A stretch of DNA of 64,000 nt, from contig NZ_JAPFGY010000009.1 in the NCBI RefSeq assembly GCF_026586795.1, forward strand, positions 1-64,000, read 5' to 3'. The notes under the pieces were generated by a model. That model saw only the letters and a list, made by a program, of their open reading frames with translations, searched no databases and was not told the DNA's origin. Of this stretch, positions 1 to 10,699 are shown piece after piece; position 1 is the stretch's first letter, and each line of letters opens with the position of its first letter. Source of the stretch: Erythrobacter sp. WG. GTDB taxonomy: Bacteria; Pseudomonadota; Alphaproteobacteria; Sphingomonadales; Sphingomonadaceae. The position numbers were made by a program, and so were the translations under genes.

Positions 1-773
1 GTCGCGGCATCCTGCGCGGTCAGCGTCACCAGGCGGCCGATCAGCTGCGCCCGCTCGCTCTCGAGCGCCGCGAGCCGCGTGGCCGAGCCGCTCGCGGTCG
101 CCTCGGCGCGCACGCGGTCAAAGCCGGGGGCGATGCCTGCGTCCTCGCGCACCTTTGCCAGCGCGGCGAGCTGGCGCGCAGCCTCGCCGTCGGCTTTGAT
201 CGCCGCGGCGCGCGCGTCGAGCACGCGCCAGTCTGTGATGCTCGCGGCGATCTCGGCGAGCAGCGCGAGGCGCACGCCCTGCGCCTGTGCGGTGGCGCCG
301 TCGATCCGCGCGAGCGCGGCGCGTTCCTGCGCCTTCAACTGACCGAAGATGTCGGGGTCCCAGCTGGCGGTGATGTTGGCGCCGTAGGAGGTCTGCTCGC
401 GGGGGATGAAGCCCTGCTGCCCGGCCTGCCCGAACTGCGCGGGGTTGATGCGATTGCGTGTGACATCGGCATCGGCGGTGATGTTCGGCAGGCGCGCCGC
501 GCTCGCGCTACGGGCCCCGGCGCGTGCGGCATCGATGCGCGCGGCGGCCTCGGCGAGGTTGGGCGCATTTTCGAGCGCGGCCTGCGACAGCGCGGCATAG
601 GCCGGATCGCGTGTTGGCATCAGTGCGGCAAGCGCGGTGCCGGTCGCGGCCTCGGGCTGATTGAAGAAGGCGCGCGGCATTGCGGGCTGCGGCGTGGCGA
701 CATCCGGGACGCTCGCGCAGGCGGCGAGCAACAGGGGGAGCAGCGTGGTCCCCGCAAGTGACAGGCGGCGCAT
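1..773 (-). CDS. Outer-membrane efflux factor lipoprotein (NodT/TolC type), 3' end outside window
   Basis: This is the outer-membrane channel of the tripartite exporter encoded upstream in the same operon. The reverse strand reads MRRLSLAGTTLLPLLLAACA, a lipoprotein signal with an LAAC lipobox, then a long Ala/Arg/Glu-rich helical region containing the phrase ASWDPDIFGQLKAQ, which is typical of RND/NodT-type outer-membrane factors. The ATG is at 773, four bases after the TGA of the HlyD adaptor gene, so the two are translationally close. About 257 residues are present and the C-terminal half lies beyond the window edge. The family is clear; the substrate is not. Confidence 0.85.
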   Translation of the reverse strand, partial: MRRLSLAGTTLLPLLLAACASVPDVATPQPAMPRAFFNQPEAATGTALAALMPTRDPAYAALSQAALENAPNLAEAAARIDAARAGARSASAARLPNITADADVTRNRINPAQFGQAGQQGFIPREQTSYGANITASWDPDIFGQLKAQERAALARIDGATAQAQGVRLALLAEIAASITDWRVLDARAAAIKADGEAARQLAALAKVREDAGIAPGFDRVRAEATASGSATRLAALESERAQLIGRLVTLTAQDAA

Positions 774-777
774 CGCC

Positions 778-1773
778 TCAGCCCTCGCTCTTGGCGGGTG
801 CGCCCGCGCGGGCCGGGATGAAGGCGTCGATCTGCTGTCCGACCCGGAAGGCTTCCGAGGGCGGCAGGGCGTAGATCAGCTGGAGCACCCGCACGTCGAC
901 GCGCTCGGCGGCCGAATTGGTGAGCGAGCGCTTGGGCACCACCTGCGGCTCGGCGCGCACGAAGCGGGCGTTGACGTGGAGCTCGGCCGCTCCGCGTGGG
1001 GAGACCACTGCCGGCTCGCCCAGCGCGACGCGGGCGATCTCGTTCTCGTCGATGTCGATGCGCACGTGGAGGGGGTTGGTCTCGCCCATCTGGATGAAGG
1101 GGGAGCTGTTGCCGCCACCCTGCGTCGAGACGAACTCGCCGGGGCGGATATTGACCGCCAGGATCTCGCCCGAGATCGGCGCGCGCACGGTCAGCCGGTC
1201 GATCTCGGTGCGGGCCGCGGCTGCGGCGGCCTGGGCTGCGGCAAGCCGCGCGCGGGCCGAGCCGAGGCGGCTGGTGGCGGCGGCCTCGTCGCCCTCGGCG
1301 CGGATCACCTCGGCGCGGCTCACCGCCGCCGGATCGGCGAGACTGCGGTAGAGCGCGAGCTGCTGGCGCGCGGTCTTCTGCGCGGCGCTCGCCTCGGCGA
1401 TGGCGGCGTGCGCCTCGCCCATCTGCGCCGTGGCCTGATCGAGGCTCGCGCGAGCGGCGCGGGCATCGACGAGGAACAGCACGTCGCCCTTCGCCACCCG
1501 CTCGCCGGGCTGGACCCGCACCTCGGTGACGAGACCCGACAGCGCCGAGCCGATGTCGATCACCTCGCTTGCCGGCTCGACCACGCCCGCTCCGGCCACG
1601 CGCGGGCCGTTCGCGAGCTTGCCGACCGCCTTGGCCGGTTGGGCTGCGGGCTGCGTGATCGAGCGGTCGGGCAGCCCGGCGACGACATAGGTCGTCGCAC
1701 CGAGCAGGCCGATCACCGCTGCGACTGGCAGGATCTGGCGGGAAAAGCTCACGTTGCGGGGCAGGAGGGCCAT
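778..1773 (-). CDS. HlyD/MacA-family periplasmic adaptor subunit
   Basis: Membrane-fusion protein linking the inner-membrane ABC transporter to the outer-membrane factor (331 aa). The N-terminus has one membrane anchor (about residues 13-33). Next come the lipoyl half-motif, an Ala/Glu-rich coiled-coil hairpin (about 105-190), the second lipoyl half (RAPISGEILAVNIRPGEFV) and a beta-barrel domain containing RIDIDENEIARV. The pairing with an FtsX-type permease and a MacB-type ATPase resembles DevBCA/MacAB exporters rather than RND pumps. It starts 35 bases after the ATPase stop codon, in one operon. Confidence 0.9.
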   Translation of the reverse strand: MALLPRNVSFSRQILPVAAVIGLLGATTYVVAGLPDRSITQPAAQPAKAVGKLANGPRVAGAGVVEPASEVIDIGSALSGLVTEVRVQPGERVAKGDVLFLVDARAARASLDQATAQMGEAHAAIAEASAAQKTARQQLALYRSLADPAAVSRAEVIRAEGDEAAATSRLGSARARLAAAQAAAAAARTEIDRLTVRAPISGEILAVNIRPGEFVSTQGGGNSSPFIQMGETNPLHVRIDIDENEIARVALGEPAVVSPRGAAELHVNARFVRAEPQVVPKRSLTNSAAERVDVRVLQLIYALPPSEAFRVGQQIDAFIPARAGAPAKSEG

Positions 1774-1808
1774 GGGTCGTCTCGAAGCAAAGGGTGAGAG
1801 GGGAGGGC

Positions 1809-2540
1809 TCAGTGGTCGTCCGGCATTTCGGTGCCGTCATGGGTGACGCGGCCGTCCTCAAGGACGAGGATCCGGTCGGCGAGATCGAAGATGCGGTTGT
1901 CGTGGGTGACGATGATGCACGCGCGGTCGGGGGCGACCGCGACCTCGCGCAGCAGGTCCATCACGCGCCGGCCCGAGGAGGCGTCGAGCGCCGCAGTCGG
2001 CTCGTCGCAGACCACGAGGCGCGGCTCGTGCACCAGCGCGCGGGCGATGGCCACGCGCTGCTGCTGTCCGCCCGAAAGCTGACGCGGCAGCTTGTCTGCC
2101 TGGTTGCCGATGTTGAGCTTGTCGAGCAGCACCTTGGCCCGCTCGCGCGCTTCTTCGACCGGCATCCCCTGCGCGATCAGCGGCACCGCAGCGTTGGCAG
2201 CCACGTCGATGGAGGGGATGAGGTTGTACTGCTGGAAGATGAAGCCGATGTTCTTGAGGCGGAAATTCACGAGCTCGGTGTCCGACAGCTTGTAGATGTC
2301 GGTGCCGAACACCTTCACCTCGCCTTGCGTCGGCCAGAGGATGCCGCACATGATCGAGATGAGCGTCGTCTTGCCCGATCCGCTCTCGCCCACGACATAG
2401 GTCATCTCGCCCGGGCGAATGTCGGTGTCGATGCCGTGGAGGACGCGGATGGTCGATTGCCCTGCCTCGAAGTCGCGCACGATGCCGCGCGCGCAGATCG
2501 CCGCCTCGGCCCCGCAGCCGCCGATCGCCCTCGTGTCCAT
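1809..2540 (-). CDS. ABC transporter ATP-binding protein (MacB/LolD/DevA type)
   Basis: Energy-coupling subunit of the exporter (243 aa from the ATG at 2540). Visible motifs are Walker A GESGSGKTT, Q-loop FQQYNLIP, the signature LSGGQQQRVAIARAL, Walker B LVVCDEPTAALD and the switch His in IVTHD. An in-frame GTG at 2558 overlaps the permease stop as GTGA and would add six residues; the ATG is chosen because the extension has no conserved content, but the overlap start is credible. It is co-transcribed with the permease upstream and the adaptor downstream. Confidence 0.92.
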   Translation of the reverse strand: MDTRAIGGCGAEAAICARGIVRDFEAGQSTIRVLHGIDTDIRPGEMTYVVGESGSGKTTLISIMCGILWPTQGEVKVFGTDIYKLSDTELVNFRLKNIGFIFQQYNLIPSIDVAANAAVPLIAQGMPVEEARERAKVLLDKLNIGNQADKLPRQLSGGQQQRVAIARALVHEPRLVVCDEPTAALDASSGRRVMDLLREVAVAPDRACIIVTHDNRIFDLADRILVLEDGRVTHDGTEMPDDH

Positions 2541-2554
2541 GATATCTGCCTCGC

Positions 2555-3721
2555 TCACCGGAACACCGCCGCCGGTTCGGTGCGCATGACGCTGCGCAGC
2601 GACACCCAGCCCGTGAGCGCGAGGATCAGGACCACCGCGACGAGACTGATGAAGGGGATCTGCCAAGGGATGTAGAAGGCCTTGAAGGTGGGATTGCCCG
2701 AAAAGCCCCAGATGAACAGCACCGTGCCGATCACCCCGAGCGCATAGCCGATAGCGCCCACCATGCTGGCTTGCACGATCACCATCCGCACGATCTTGCC
2801 GTTGGTCACGCCGATCGCCTTGAGCGCGCCGAACTGCTTGATGTTGTCGCGGATGAAGAGGCTGAAGGTCAGCCCGACGATCGCCACGCCGACCAGGAAG
2901 CCCAGGGCCACGGTGATCCCAAAGTTGAGCGGGATGCCGGTGTTCTGGATGATGAAATCGACCCCGGCCTGCGCGAAGTCCTCGCGCGGCATGGCCTTGA
3001 GCCCGGTCTGCGCCTCGATCCGCTTGGCGACCACGGCCGGGCTCTCGCCTTCGCGCACGCCGGCCAGCACGAAGGTGAGACGGTTGCGCGTGCCGGGCAC
3101 GTAGTTCAGCGCGTTGCTGTATTTGGTGTAAAGCGTGACCTGGCTGGTGAAGCTCGGGATCGCGTCGGCAATACCGCGGATGACAGCGCGCTGGTCGTTC
3201 AATTCGAGCCGCTGTCCGATCGGGCTCTCGCCCTTCTCGAACAGCTTTTCGGTGCCCACATCGTCGATCACCACCGTGTCGGGCATTGATAGGATACGCT
3301 TCTGCCCCTCCGCGAAGCGATTTGGGAGACCGATCAGCGTGGCATCGTCGACCCCGACGATGAACACCCCCTCGAGATCGCCGGTGGCCGTGCGCACCGA
3401 GGCGCCTGCGCGCAGATGCGGCACGGCCCATTCCACCCCGTCCACCGACCGCACCTCGTCGAGCGCCGTCGAGGGCATGGCGTAATTGACCTCGGTGGTG
3501 CGGCTCACCGGGTCCATGACCCAGATCTCGGCCTCGGGCGCATTGTAGACCGCGCTCGCCCCGCGCTCGATCAGGTTGACGAAGATCGTCAACTGCTGGG
3601 TGATGAGGAGCGTGGAGAATGCGATGCCGAACAGGAGCCCATAGAACTTCTGGGCATCCCCGGTGAGCATCCTGATGGCGATCCAGAGCACGTGAGCGAA
3701 CACCTTCTGCGTGGCGTCCAA
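2555..3721 (-). CDS. ABC transporter permease, FtsX/MacB-like (DevC type)
   Basis: Inner-membrane permease of the tripartite exporter (388 aa). One N-terminal transmembrane helix (about 22-45) is followed by a large periplasmic MacB-PCD-like domain (VWAVPHLRAG, GVDDATLIGLP region). Three C-terminal helices follow, with the FtsX-domain phrase FGALKAIGVTNGKIVRM. The apparent start is TTG at 3721 with a weak ribosome site, so the exact N-terminus is uncertain. It is the first gene of the operon and is divergent from the TetR gene, which probably controls it. Confidence 0.9.
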   Translation of the reverse strand: MDATQKVFAHVLWIAIRMLTGDAQKFYGLLFGIAFSTLLITQQLTIFVNLIERGASAVYNAPEAEIWVMDPVSRTTEVNYAMPSTALDEVRSVDGVEWAVPHLRAGASVRTATGDLEGVFIVGVDDATLIGLPNRFAEGQKRILSMPDTVVIDDVGTEKLFEKGESPIGQRLELNDQRAVIRGIADAIPSFTSQVTLYTKYSNALNYVPGTRNRLTFVLAGVREGESPAVVAKRIEAQTGLKAMPREDFAQAGVDFIIQNTGIPLNFGITVALGFLVGVAIVGLTFSLFIRDNIKQFGALKAIGVTNGKIVRMVIVQASMVGAIGYALGVIGTVLFIWGFSGNPTFKAFYIPWQIPFISLVAVVLILALTGWVSLRSVMRTEPAAVFR

Positions 3722-3752
3722 GGTTGCACCAAGGAGCGAATCGGCGCATTAC

Positions 3753-3786
3753 TGAACGGCAGCGTTTAACTGAACGGAGCCGTTCA
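3753..3786. promoter_or_regulatory. Two tandem palindromes, probable TetR operators
   Basis: The 67-base gap between the divergent permease and TetR genes carries TGAACG-GCAG-CGTTTA (3753-3768) and TGAACG-GAGC-CGTTCA (3771-3786). The second is a perfect 16-base palindrome, and the first differs at one position per dyad. Their centres are 18 bases apart, and the second ends two bases before the TTG start of the regulator. Position and architecture fit binding by two TetR-family dimers repressing both directions. Binding itself is inferred. Confidence 0.75.
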
Positions 3787-3788
3787 CT

Positions 3789-4463
3789 TTGTCAATCGGT
3801 CGTTCATCCGATCCCGAAAAAGAAGCGCCTCGCCGTCGGGTGGGACGCCCGCTCGATGCCGCCAAACGCGCGGCGATCGTCAATTGTGCCGCGCACCACT
3901 TCTTTCGTAATGGCTATGCTGCGACCGCGATCGAGCAGGTCGCTGCCGATGCCGGCGTGTCCAAGGTCACGATCTACAACCAGTTCGGAGACAAGCGCGC
4001 GCTGTTCACCGCGGCAGTCGAGTGCGAATGCGAGAAGATTCGCGGGCACTTCTCGCTCGATGATGCCGACCGCGGGCCTGTCGGGCAGCGGCTCACCGCA
4101 ATCGGGCAGGCGATCTTCGCCTTCCTGTCCCGGCCCGAAATGCTTCGCTTCGAACGCCGCGTCGCCGCCGAAACCGAGGAAGATCCCGCGATCGGCGTCG
4201 CGTTCCTCGAGGCCGGGCCGTGGCGGATGAAGCAATCCTTCGCAGCATGGCTCGCACGCGAGGTGGAGGCCGGCGTGCTCGCGATCGACGACCCCATGCT
4301 CGCCGCCGAGCAGTTCGTGTCGATGTGTAAGGGCATGGGCGATCTCGAGCGCCGCTTCGGCTCGACCGTCTGCGCCGAGGCGCGGGACCGGCGGATTGCA
4401 GGCGCGGTCGAGGTGTTCCTCGCCGCCTATGGCCTCGCGGACGAGGGCCGCGAGGATCGATGA
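3789..4463 (+). CDS. TetR/AcrR-family transcriptional regulator
   Basis: Ligand-responsive repressor (224 aa), divergent from the efflux operon. The N-terminal helix-turn-helix is [20 protein letters not shown] (about residues 41-60), preceded by a basic segment [13 protein letters not shown]. The rest is the variable helical ligand domain, with an AefR-like C-terminal domain look. The start used is TTG at 3789, immediately after the second palindrome. A later start is possible, but the basic arm is usual in the family. It probably represses the adjacent exporter and itself. Confidence 0.88.
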   Translation: MSIGRSSDPEKEAPRRRVGRPLDAAKRAAIVNCAAHHFFRNGYAATAIEQVAADAGVSKVTIYNQFGDKRALFTAAVECECEKIRGHFSLDDADRGPVGQRLTAIGQAIFAFLSRPEMLRFERRVAAETEEDPAIGVAFLEAGPWRMKQSFAAWLAREVEAGVLAIDDPMLAAEQFVSMCKGMGDLERRFGSTVCAEARDRRIAGAVEVFLAAYGLADEGREDR

Positions 4464-4569
4464 AACGCATCAGCGTGTTCGATTCTTCTCACCATACGCG
4501 AAGCCGCGCATTATCTTGCCATTCACCCGCGCTCTCCTACATTGCGCGGGACGAAAGGAATCTCCGGCG

Positions 4570-6534
<1,965 letters not shown>

Positions 6535-6563
6535 GGCCAGCCGCAGTCGGCATCTTTACCAAG

Positions 6564-6595
6564 GGGGCGTCCGGAGTGGTCCGGGCGCCCCTTTT
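6564..6595 (+). terminator. Rho-independent terminator of ftsH
   Basis: A 12-base-pair stem, GGGGCGTCCGGA pairing with TCCGGGCGCCCC (one G-T wobble), with a GTGG loop and a following TTTT run. It lies 30 bases after the ftsH stop codon. Confidence 0.85.
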
Positions 6596-6654
6596 CGCGT
6601 GTTCTCAGCGCCTGTTCATCATTGCAAATCAATCAGTCGGGGTGGAGGTCGACA

Positions 6655-7062
6655 ATGAGAAGTGCTGTTCCTTCCCTCGCACTATGTGTCGCCGTGATGG
6701 CGCTCATCCCGCCGGTCGAGGCACAGGTCGCTGCCGAGCAAAGACAGACTCACCCTACCCTTTTGGAATGGATCCAGCGCGATCAGGCTGTGGGCCGCAT
6801 GGTCGATTCGCCCGAGCGCGCCGCAGCTGGGGCAACTTTGCATCGCGATGTCATCGCGGCGGTGAAAGCGGTGCGGGTGGCCGAGGATGCCAAGGCCGCC
6901 GCCGGTCTGAAGAGCGCCCTGTGTTTACCGGCGCCGGGCACGACTGAATTGGACTCAGCCGAGATCGGGAAGTGGTTCTATAGCCGCCCGCCAAGCGAAT
7001 ACAGCGGGACGCTGGATCAAGTTATTGCAGGCTTTCTCGCCGATCGTTTCCCCTGCCCCTGA
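6655..7062 (+). CDS. Small secreted protein, Rap1a/Tai-like
   Basis: Exported protein of 135 residues with a signal peptide (about 1-24, cleavage near VEA-Q). The C-terminal half reads ALCLPAPGTTELDSAEIGKW and ends ADRFPCP, with C90 and C134 as the only mature cysteines apart from signal C11. That layout (C-L-P near the middle, Phe-Pro-Cys at the end) matches Rap1a/Tai-type proteins, which include type VI secretion immunity proteins. No toxin gene is adjacent, so an immunity role is not supported here. The ATG at 6655 has a GGAGG site seven bases upstream; a TTG at 6622 would spoil the signal peptide. Confidence 0.65.
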   Translation: MRSAVPSLALCVAVMALIPPVEAQVAAEQRQTHPTLLEWIQRDQAVGRMVDSPERAAAGATLHRDVIAAVKAVRVAEDAKAAAGLKSALCLPAPGTTELDSAEIGKWFYSRPPSEYSGTLDQVIAGFLADRFPCP

Positions 7063-7065
7063 CGC

Positions 7066-8121
7066 CTAAAACGCCCCCAGCACGCCGAGGATCAGCAGGA
7101 ACGCCGTCAGCACGATCTGGATGCAGAACAGCAGCACGAACCAGCGCCACAGCGCCGAGAAACGCGACAGGCCGTAGGCGTTGCGTAGCTGCTTGTAGAG
7201 GTGCAGCGGTCCGCCGATCACAAACAGCAGCGCCGCCCAACCCGCTCCGCCAGGAACGGTGCTGAGGATCGACATGGCGATGAACAGCAGCGACATGAAG
7301 CTCAGCGAATAGGTGACGAACACCGCGTGATCGTAGGCCTTGTACTGCCGGCGCCATGCGAACAGCAGCCACAGGAAAGGGATCGATAGCGGGATCAGCA
7401 GCCAGCTGAATTTGTAGCCATTCGACTGGAGCTTATAGAGCATCAGCCCGGGGTTCTTCTTCCACTTTTCGGTAAGGTGCTTGCCGAACCAACTGTTGCC
7501 GGTCTTTACAGAAATCCCGCTATCTGATTTGACCGAATTGGTAACTTCGGCGAGAACAAGGTTGAGACCCTTGAGCTTGTCGTCCAGTTCTTTCCGCCGC
7601 GGATCCGCCGAGGCGAGCGCGGCACGCTCCTGCTCGAGCTTGGCGATCTGCTGCTTTATGTTGCGCGTGACGGGCGTGTTCTCGTCGGTGAGCCCGTCGA
7701 ATACCCCCTGACCGAAATCGGTGGGTGCCGTCACACCGACCATCTGGAACACCGCGAACATGGCGAAGACGGTGAACAGGAACATCGACATCGGGCTGAC
7801 GAACTTCGCGCGCTCGCCGGCGATGAAGCGGCGGGTCAGCTCGCCCGGCCTCATGACCAGCATCGGCAGCGTGTTCCAGAGCTTGCCGTCGAGGTGCAGC
7901 ACCCCGTGCATGATGTCGTGGCCGATCTCGGCAAGGCTGCGATGAAGATGCGCCTTCTGCCCGCATTCGGGGCAGAAATTCCCCCGGAAACTGGTCCCGC
8001 AATTGGGGCAGTCGGTCTGCGTTGCGACGTGCCGTGCGGCCTCGCCTGCGCGCGGCTCCACTGCCCGGCCGAGCAGTCCGCCCTCGACCATCGTCCCGAT
8101 GCTGTCGCCGATATCGCCCAT
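7066..8121 (-). CDS. DUF3667 domain membrane protein
   Basis: Membrane protein of 351 residues and unknown role. Near residues 37-54 is a zinc-ribbon-like pair, CPNCGTSF and CPECGQKA. Next comes the DUF3667 block HDIMHGVLHLDGKLWNTLPM and MRPGELTRRFIAGERAKFVSP, then a transmembrane helix, an exposed Lys/Glu-rich segment (about 150-205) and three or four more helices at the C-terminus. It converges with the Rap1a-like gene, four bases between stops. An 80-base gap separates it from the downstream end of the ParA gene; nothing distinctive lies there. Confidence 0.85.
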   Translation of the reverse strand: MGDIGDSIGTMVEGGLLGRAVEPRAGEAARHVATQTDCPNCGTSFRGNFCPECGQKAHLHRSLAEIGHDIMHGVLHLDGKLWNTLPMLVMRPGELTRRFIAGERAKFVSPMSMFLFTVFAMFAVFQMVGVTAPTDFGQGVFDGLTDENTPVTRNIKQQIAKLEQERAALASADPRRKELDDKLKGLNLVLAEVTNSVKSDSGISVKTGNSWFGKHLTEKWKKNPGLMLYKLQSNGYKFSWLLIPLSIPFLWLLFAWRRQYKAYDHAVFVTYSLSFMSLLFIAMSILSTVPGGAGWAALLFVIGGPLHLYKQLRNAYGLSRFSALWRWFVLLFCIQIVLTAFLLILGVLGAF

Positions 8122-8201
8122 CGCGGGTGCGCCCCTGTGGCCCTTGATGGAGCGGGTATATCCGCAATCCGGCGCTTGCCATAGCGGCTATTCGCCCGCC
8201 C

Positions 8202-8933
8202 TCACAGCCGCGCGAGCTTCCTTTCGATTGCGGTCCAGAGGGCGGCCATGGCGCGCGCGGCGGGGGAGCGCGGAGCGAAGGCGCCGACTGGGCGCCGCTC
8301 GACGGCGCATTGCTCGACCGCGCTGGCGAGGGGGATGGCGGGCCAGGTCGGGTTCGCCTCGCGCGCCGCCTTGTGCAGCGAGCGGCGCAGGTCGAGCATC
8401 GAGAGCACCGGCAGGATCGGCGGGTGGCCTTTGCCGGTCCCGCGCACCCCTTCGACCACCACCTCGAAGGCGCGTGCGGACAGCGGCGAGGGCGGCAGGG
8501 GGACGATCACGAGGTCGGCGGCGCGGATCACCTGTTCGCTCAAGCTGTTGAGAACAGGCGGACAATCGAAGATCACCCGGTCGTAATCCTTGCCCAGCAT
8601 CGCGCCCAGCTTGGCCAGCCGTTTCTTCTTCCCGAGCCGGTCTAACTGCCGGTCGAGCGCGCGTATGCTTTCGTCCGCCGGAAGCAGGTCGAGCCCGGGA
8701 TAATCGGTCTGCCGGATCAGCCGCGCCGGGTCGCTCCCGTCGGCGAAGATACTGTCTGCGCTGCGTTTCTTGCGCGGATCGACCCCCAAGAGAAAGCCCG
8801 ATCCGCTCGAGGCGTCGAGGTCCCACAGCAGCGTCCTGCGCCGCGAGATGCTCGCCGCGGCCCATGCAAGGTTGACCGCAAGGGTGGTCTTCCCGACCCC
8901 GCCCTTGACGCTGTAGATCGCGATCGATGCCAT
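8202..8933 (-). CDS. Orphan ParA-family ATPase
   Basis: Deviant-Walker ATPase of the ParA/MinD superfamily (243 aa). Motifs are KGGVGKTTLAVNLAW (residues 10-24), DLDASSGSG and VIFDCPPVL. No parB or parS-like gene adjoins it, so partition of a chromosome or plasmid is not indicated; orphan family members position protein complexes or act in septum placement. The ATG at 8933 was chosen over in-frame codons up to 8993 because the ATPase fold begins directly at MASIAIYSVKGG. An 11-base direct repeat lies about 36 bases upstream. Confidence 0.85.
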   Translation of the reverse strand: MASIAIYSVKGGVGKTTLAVNLAWAAASISRRRTLLWDLDASSGSGFLLGVDPRKKRSADSIFADGSDPARLIRQTDYPGLDLLPADESIRALDRQLDRLGKKKRLAKLGAMLGKDYDRVIFDCPPVLNSLSEQVIRAADLVIVPLPPSPLSARAFEVVVEGVRGTGKGHPPILPVLSMLDLRRSLHKAAREANPTWPAIPLASAVEQCAVERRPVGAFAPRSPAARAMAALWTAIERKLARL

Positions 8934-8968
8934 GCGTCCTGCGACCCCCGAATGTTGCAGATCGATTA

Positions 8969-9001
8969 CAAAAGCCCATCGTGACCGCTCCAAAAGCCCA
9001 T
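8969..9001. repeat. 11-base direct repeat upstream of the ParA gene
   Basis: CAAAAGCCCAT occurs at 8969-8979 and again at 8991-9001, exactly 22 bases apart, two helical turns, in the A+T-richer part of the promoter region. The remaining bases from 8934 to 9107 show no gene. Confidence 0.6.
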
Positions 9002-9107
9002 GGCAAGCGCGGTTTAAGGCCCGTCAAGAAGTGGTCAACCGGGGGTCTGGAGGGGTGCGAGGCAAGGTCAAACGGGGTCTGAAAGGTGGCTGAAACAGGC
9101 ACGGAAA

Positions 9108-9147
9108 CGAAAAAGGGCGGCCCGAACCTCGCGTCCGGACCGCCCTT
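9108..9147 (-). terminator. Rho-independent terminator of rpoZ
   Basis: On the reverse strand, AAGGGCGG (9140-9147) pairs with CCGCCCTT (9113-9120), extended by three more pairs after one mismatch. A TTTTT run follows at 9112-9108. It lies 35 bases downstream of the rpoZ stop. Confidence 0.85.
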
Positions 9148-9181
9148 CGAAAACTGGCGTCGCTGTCAGGAGAGCCGCAGT

Positions 9182-9526
9182 TTACCCGTCGTAATCCCCG
9201 CCCAGCGAGGAGGTGCGCGCCGGGGCCGAGGCGGTGATCCGCAGCGCTTCGGCCGACTGGCTGAGCGAGCCGATCTCGTCGGCCTCGTCCTCGTCGTCGG
9301 GCAGGATCTTCTGGAGTCCGGTGACCAGCGATTCGTGCAGGCCCGCCGGCGTCACCGTCTGTTCGGCGATCTCGCGCAGCGCCACGACCGGGTTCTTGTC
9401 GCGGTCGCGGTCGATGGTCAGCTCGCTCCCGCCGGAGATCTCGCGCGCGCGCTGTGCCGCGAGCAGCACGAGGTCGAAGCGGTTCGGAACCTTGTCGACG
9501 CAATCTTCAACGGTAACGCGTGCCAT
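9182..9526 (-). CDS. rpoZ: RNA polymerase omega subunit
   Basis: Small subunit (114 aa) that helps assemble the beta-prime subunit into core RNA polymerase. The N-terminal [20 protein letters not shown] and the block [12 protein letters not shown] are diagnostic. The C-terminal 50 residues are an acidic, poorly conserved tail ([12 protein letters not shown]) as in other alphaproteobacteria. It is monocistronic, with its own terminator. Confidence 0.95.
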   Translation of the reverse strand: MARVTVEDCVDKVPNRFDLVLLAAQRAREISGGSELTIDRDRDKNPVVALREIAEQTVTPAGLHESLVTGLQKILPDDEDEADEIGSLSQSAEALRITASAPARTSSLGGDYDG

Positions 9527-9613
9527 GGGCAGCCTTCTGACAGAATCGGGGGGAGGGGCGAGCTAAGAGCGCGCCTGCGCAAAGTCAAGGACAAGGGCCC
9601 GCACCGCGACCGC

Positions 9614-10699
9614 TCAACCCGCGGGGAAGCTCGCGCGGGTGCGGTTGGCGATGGCGACCAGCGAGAGCATCACCGGCACCTCGACGAGCACGCCCACCAC
9701 CGTCGCCAGCGCCGCTCCGCTCCCCAGCCCGAAAAGCCCGATGGCGACCGCGACCGCCAGCTCGAAGAAGTTCGAGGTCCCGATCAGCGCGCAAGGGGCG
9801 GCGATCGCGTGGGGGACGCGCCACGCCTTGGCCCAGCCATAGGCGATGAAGAATATGCCGTAGGATTGGAGGATGATCGGCACCGCGATCAGCGCCACCA
9901 GCAGCGGGCGGGTAACGATGGTTTCGGCCTGAAAGCCGAACAGCAGCAGCACGGTCGCGAGCAGGCCGACGATCGAGAGCGGCTTGATCCGCCCGGTGAA
10001 GTCGGCGACCGCGGCCTCGTCCCCGCCGCTGCGGGCGAGCAGCCGGGCGCGCACCCAGGCCCCCGCGGCGAGGGGCACCACCACATAGAGCACGACCGAC
10101 AGCAGCAGCGTCTCCCACGGCACGGCGATGTCGGTGACGCCCAACAGCAGCGCGACGATGGGCGCGAAGGCGACGATCATCACGAGGTCGTTCGCGGCCA
10201 CCTGCACCAGCGTGTAGGCGGGGTCGCCGCGGGTCATCTGCGACCAGACGAAGACCATCGCGGTGCAGGGCGCGGCGCCCAGGAGGATCAGCCCGGCGAT
10301 GTATTCCCGCGCGTCGGCGGGCGTGATGAGATCGGCGAAGACCACCTCGAAGAACAGCACGCCGAGCGCGGCCATGGTGAAGGGCTTGACCAGCCAGTTG
10401 ACCACCAGCGTGATGACGAGCCCGCGCGGCCGCTCGCCCGCGCGCCGCACCGCGCCGAAATCGACCGCGACCATCATGGGCAAGATCATCGCCCAGATCA
10501 GCACCGCGACGACGAGGTTGACCGAGGCATATTCGAGCGCGGCGAGCGCGGCGAAGGCCCCCGGAACGACATTGCCCAGCGCGACCCCGGCGAGGATCGC
10601 GGCGGCGACCCACAGGCTCAGCCACTTCTCGAACAGGCCGAGCCCGGCGGCGGTGGCGGCGGCTTCGGCTTGCGGAGAAGGGGCGGCGAGGGTGCTCAT
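9614..10699 (-). CDS. acr3: ACR3-family arsenite efflux transporter
   Basis: Inner-membrane arsenite/H+ exporter (361 aa, about ten transmembrane helices). Family signatures are [20 protein letters not shown] with the conserved Cys, [12 protein letters not shown] and the late [15 protein letters not shown]. The ATG at 10699 overlaps the arsC stop as ATGA, showing translational coupling. It is the last gene of arsR-arsI-arsC-acr3, removing the arsenite made by ArsC. Upstream in-frame codons to 10882 belong to the arsC region. Confidence 0.95.
   Translation of the reverse strand: MSTLAAPSPQAEAAATAAGLGLFEKWLSLWVAAAILAGVALGNVVPGAFAALAALEYASVNLVVAVLIWAMILPMMVAVDFGAVRRAGERPRGLVITLVVNWLVKPFTMAALGVLFFEVVFADLITPADAREYIAGLILLGAAPCTAMVFVWSQMTRGDPAYTLVQVAANDLVMIVAFAPIVALLLGVTDIAVPWETLLLSVVLYVVVPLAAGAWVRARLLARSGGDEAAVADFTGRIKPLSIVGLLATVLLLFGFQAETIVTRPLLVALIAVPIILQSYGIFFIAYGWAKAWRVPHAIAAPCALIGTSNFFELAVAVAIGLFGLGSGAALATVVGVLVEVPVMLSLVAIANRTRASFPAG

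Noticed and set aside
1809-3749. One 646-codon frame apparently fusing a permease to the ABC ATPase
   Set aside because: Only its last 243 codons are real. The permease is encoded in another frame with its own stop overlapping the ATPase region.
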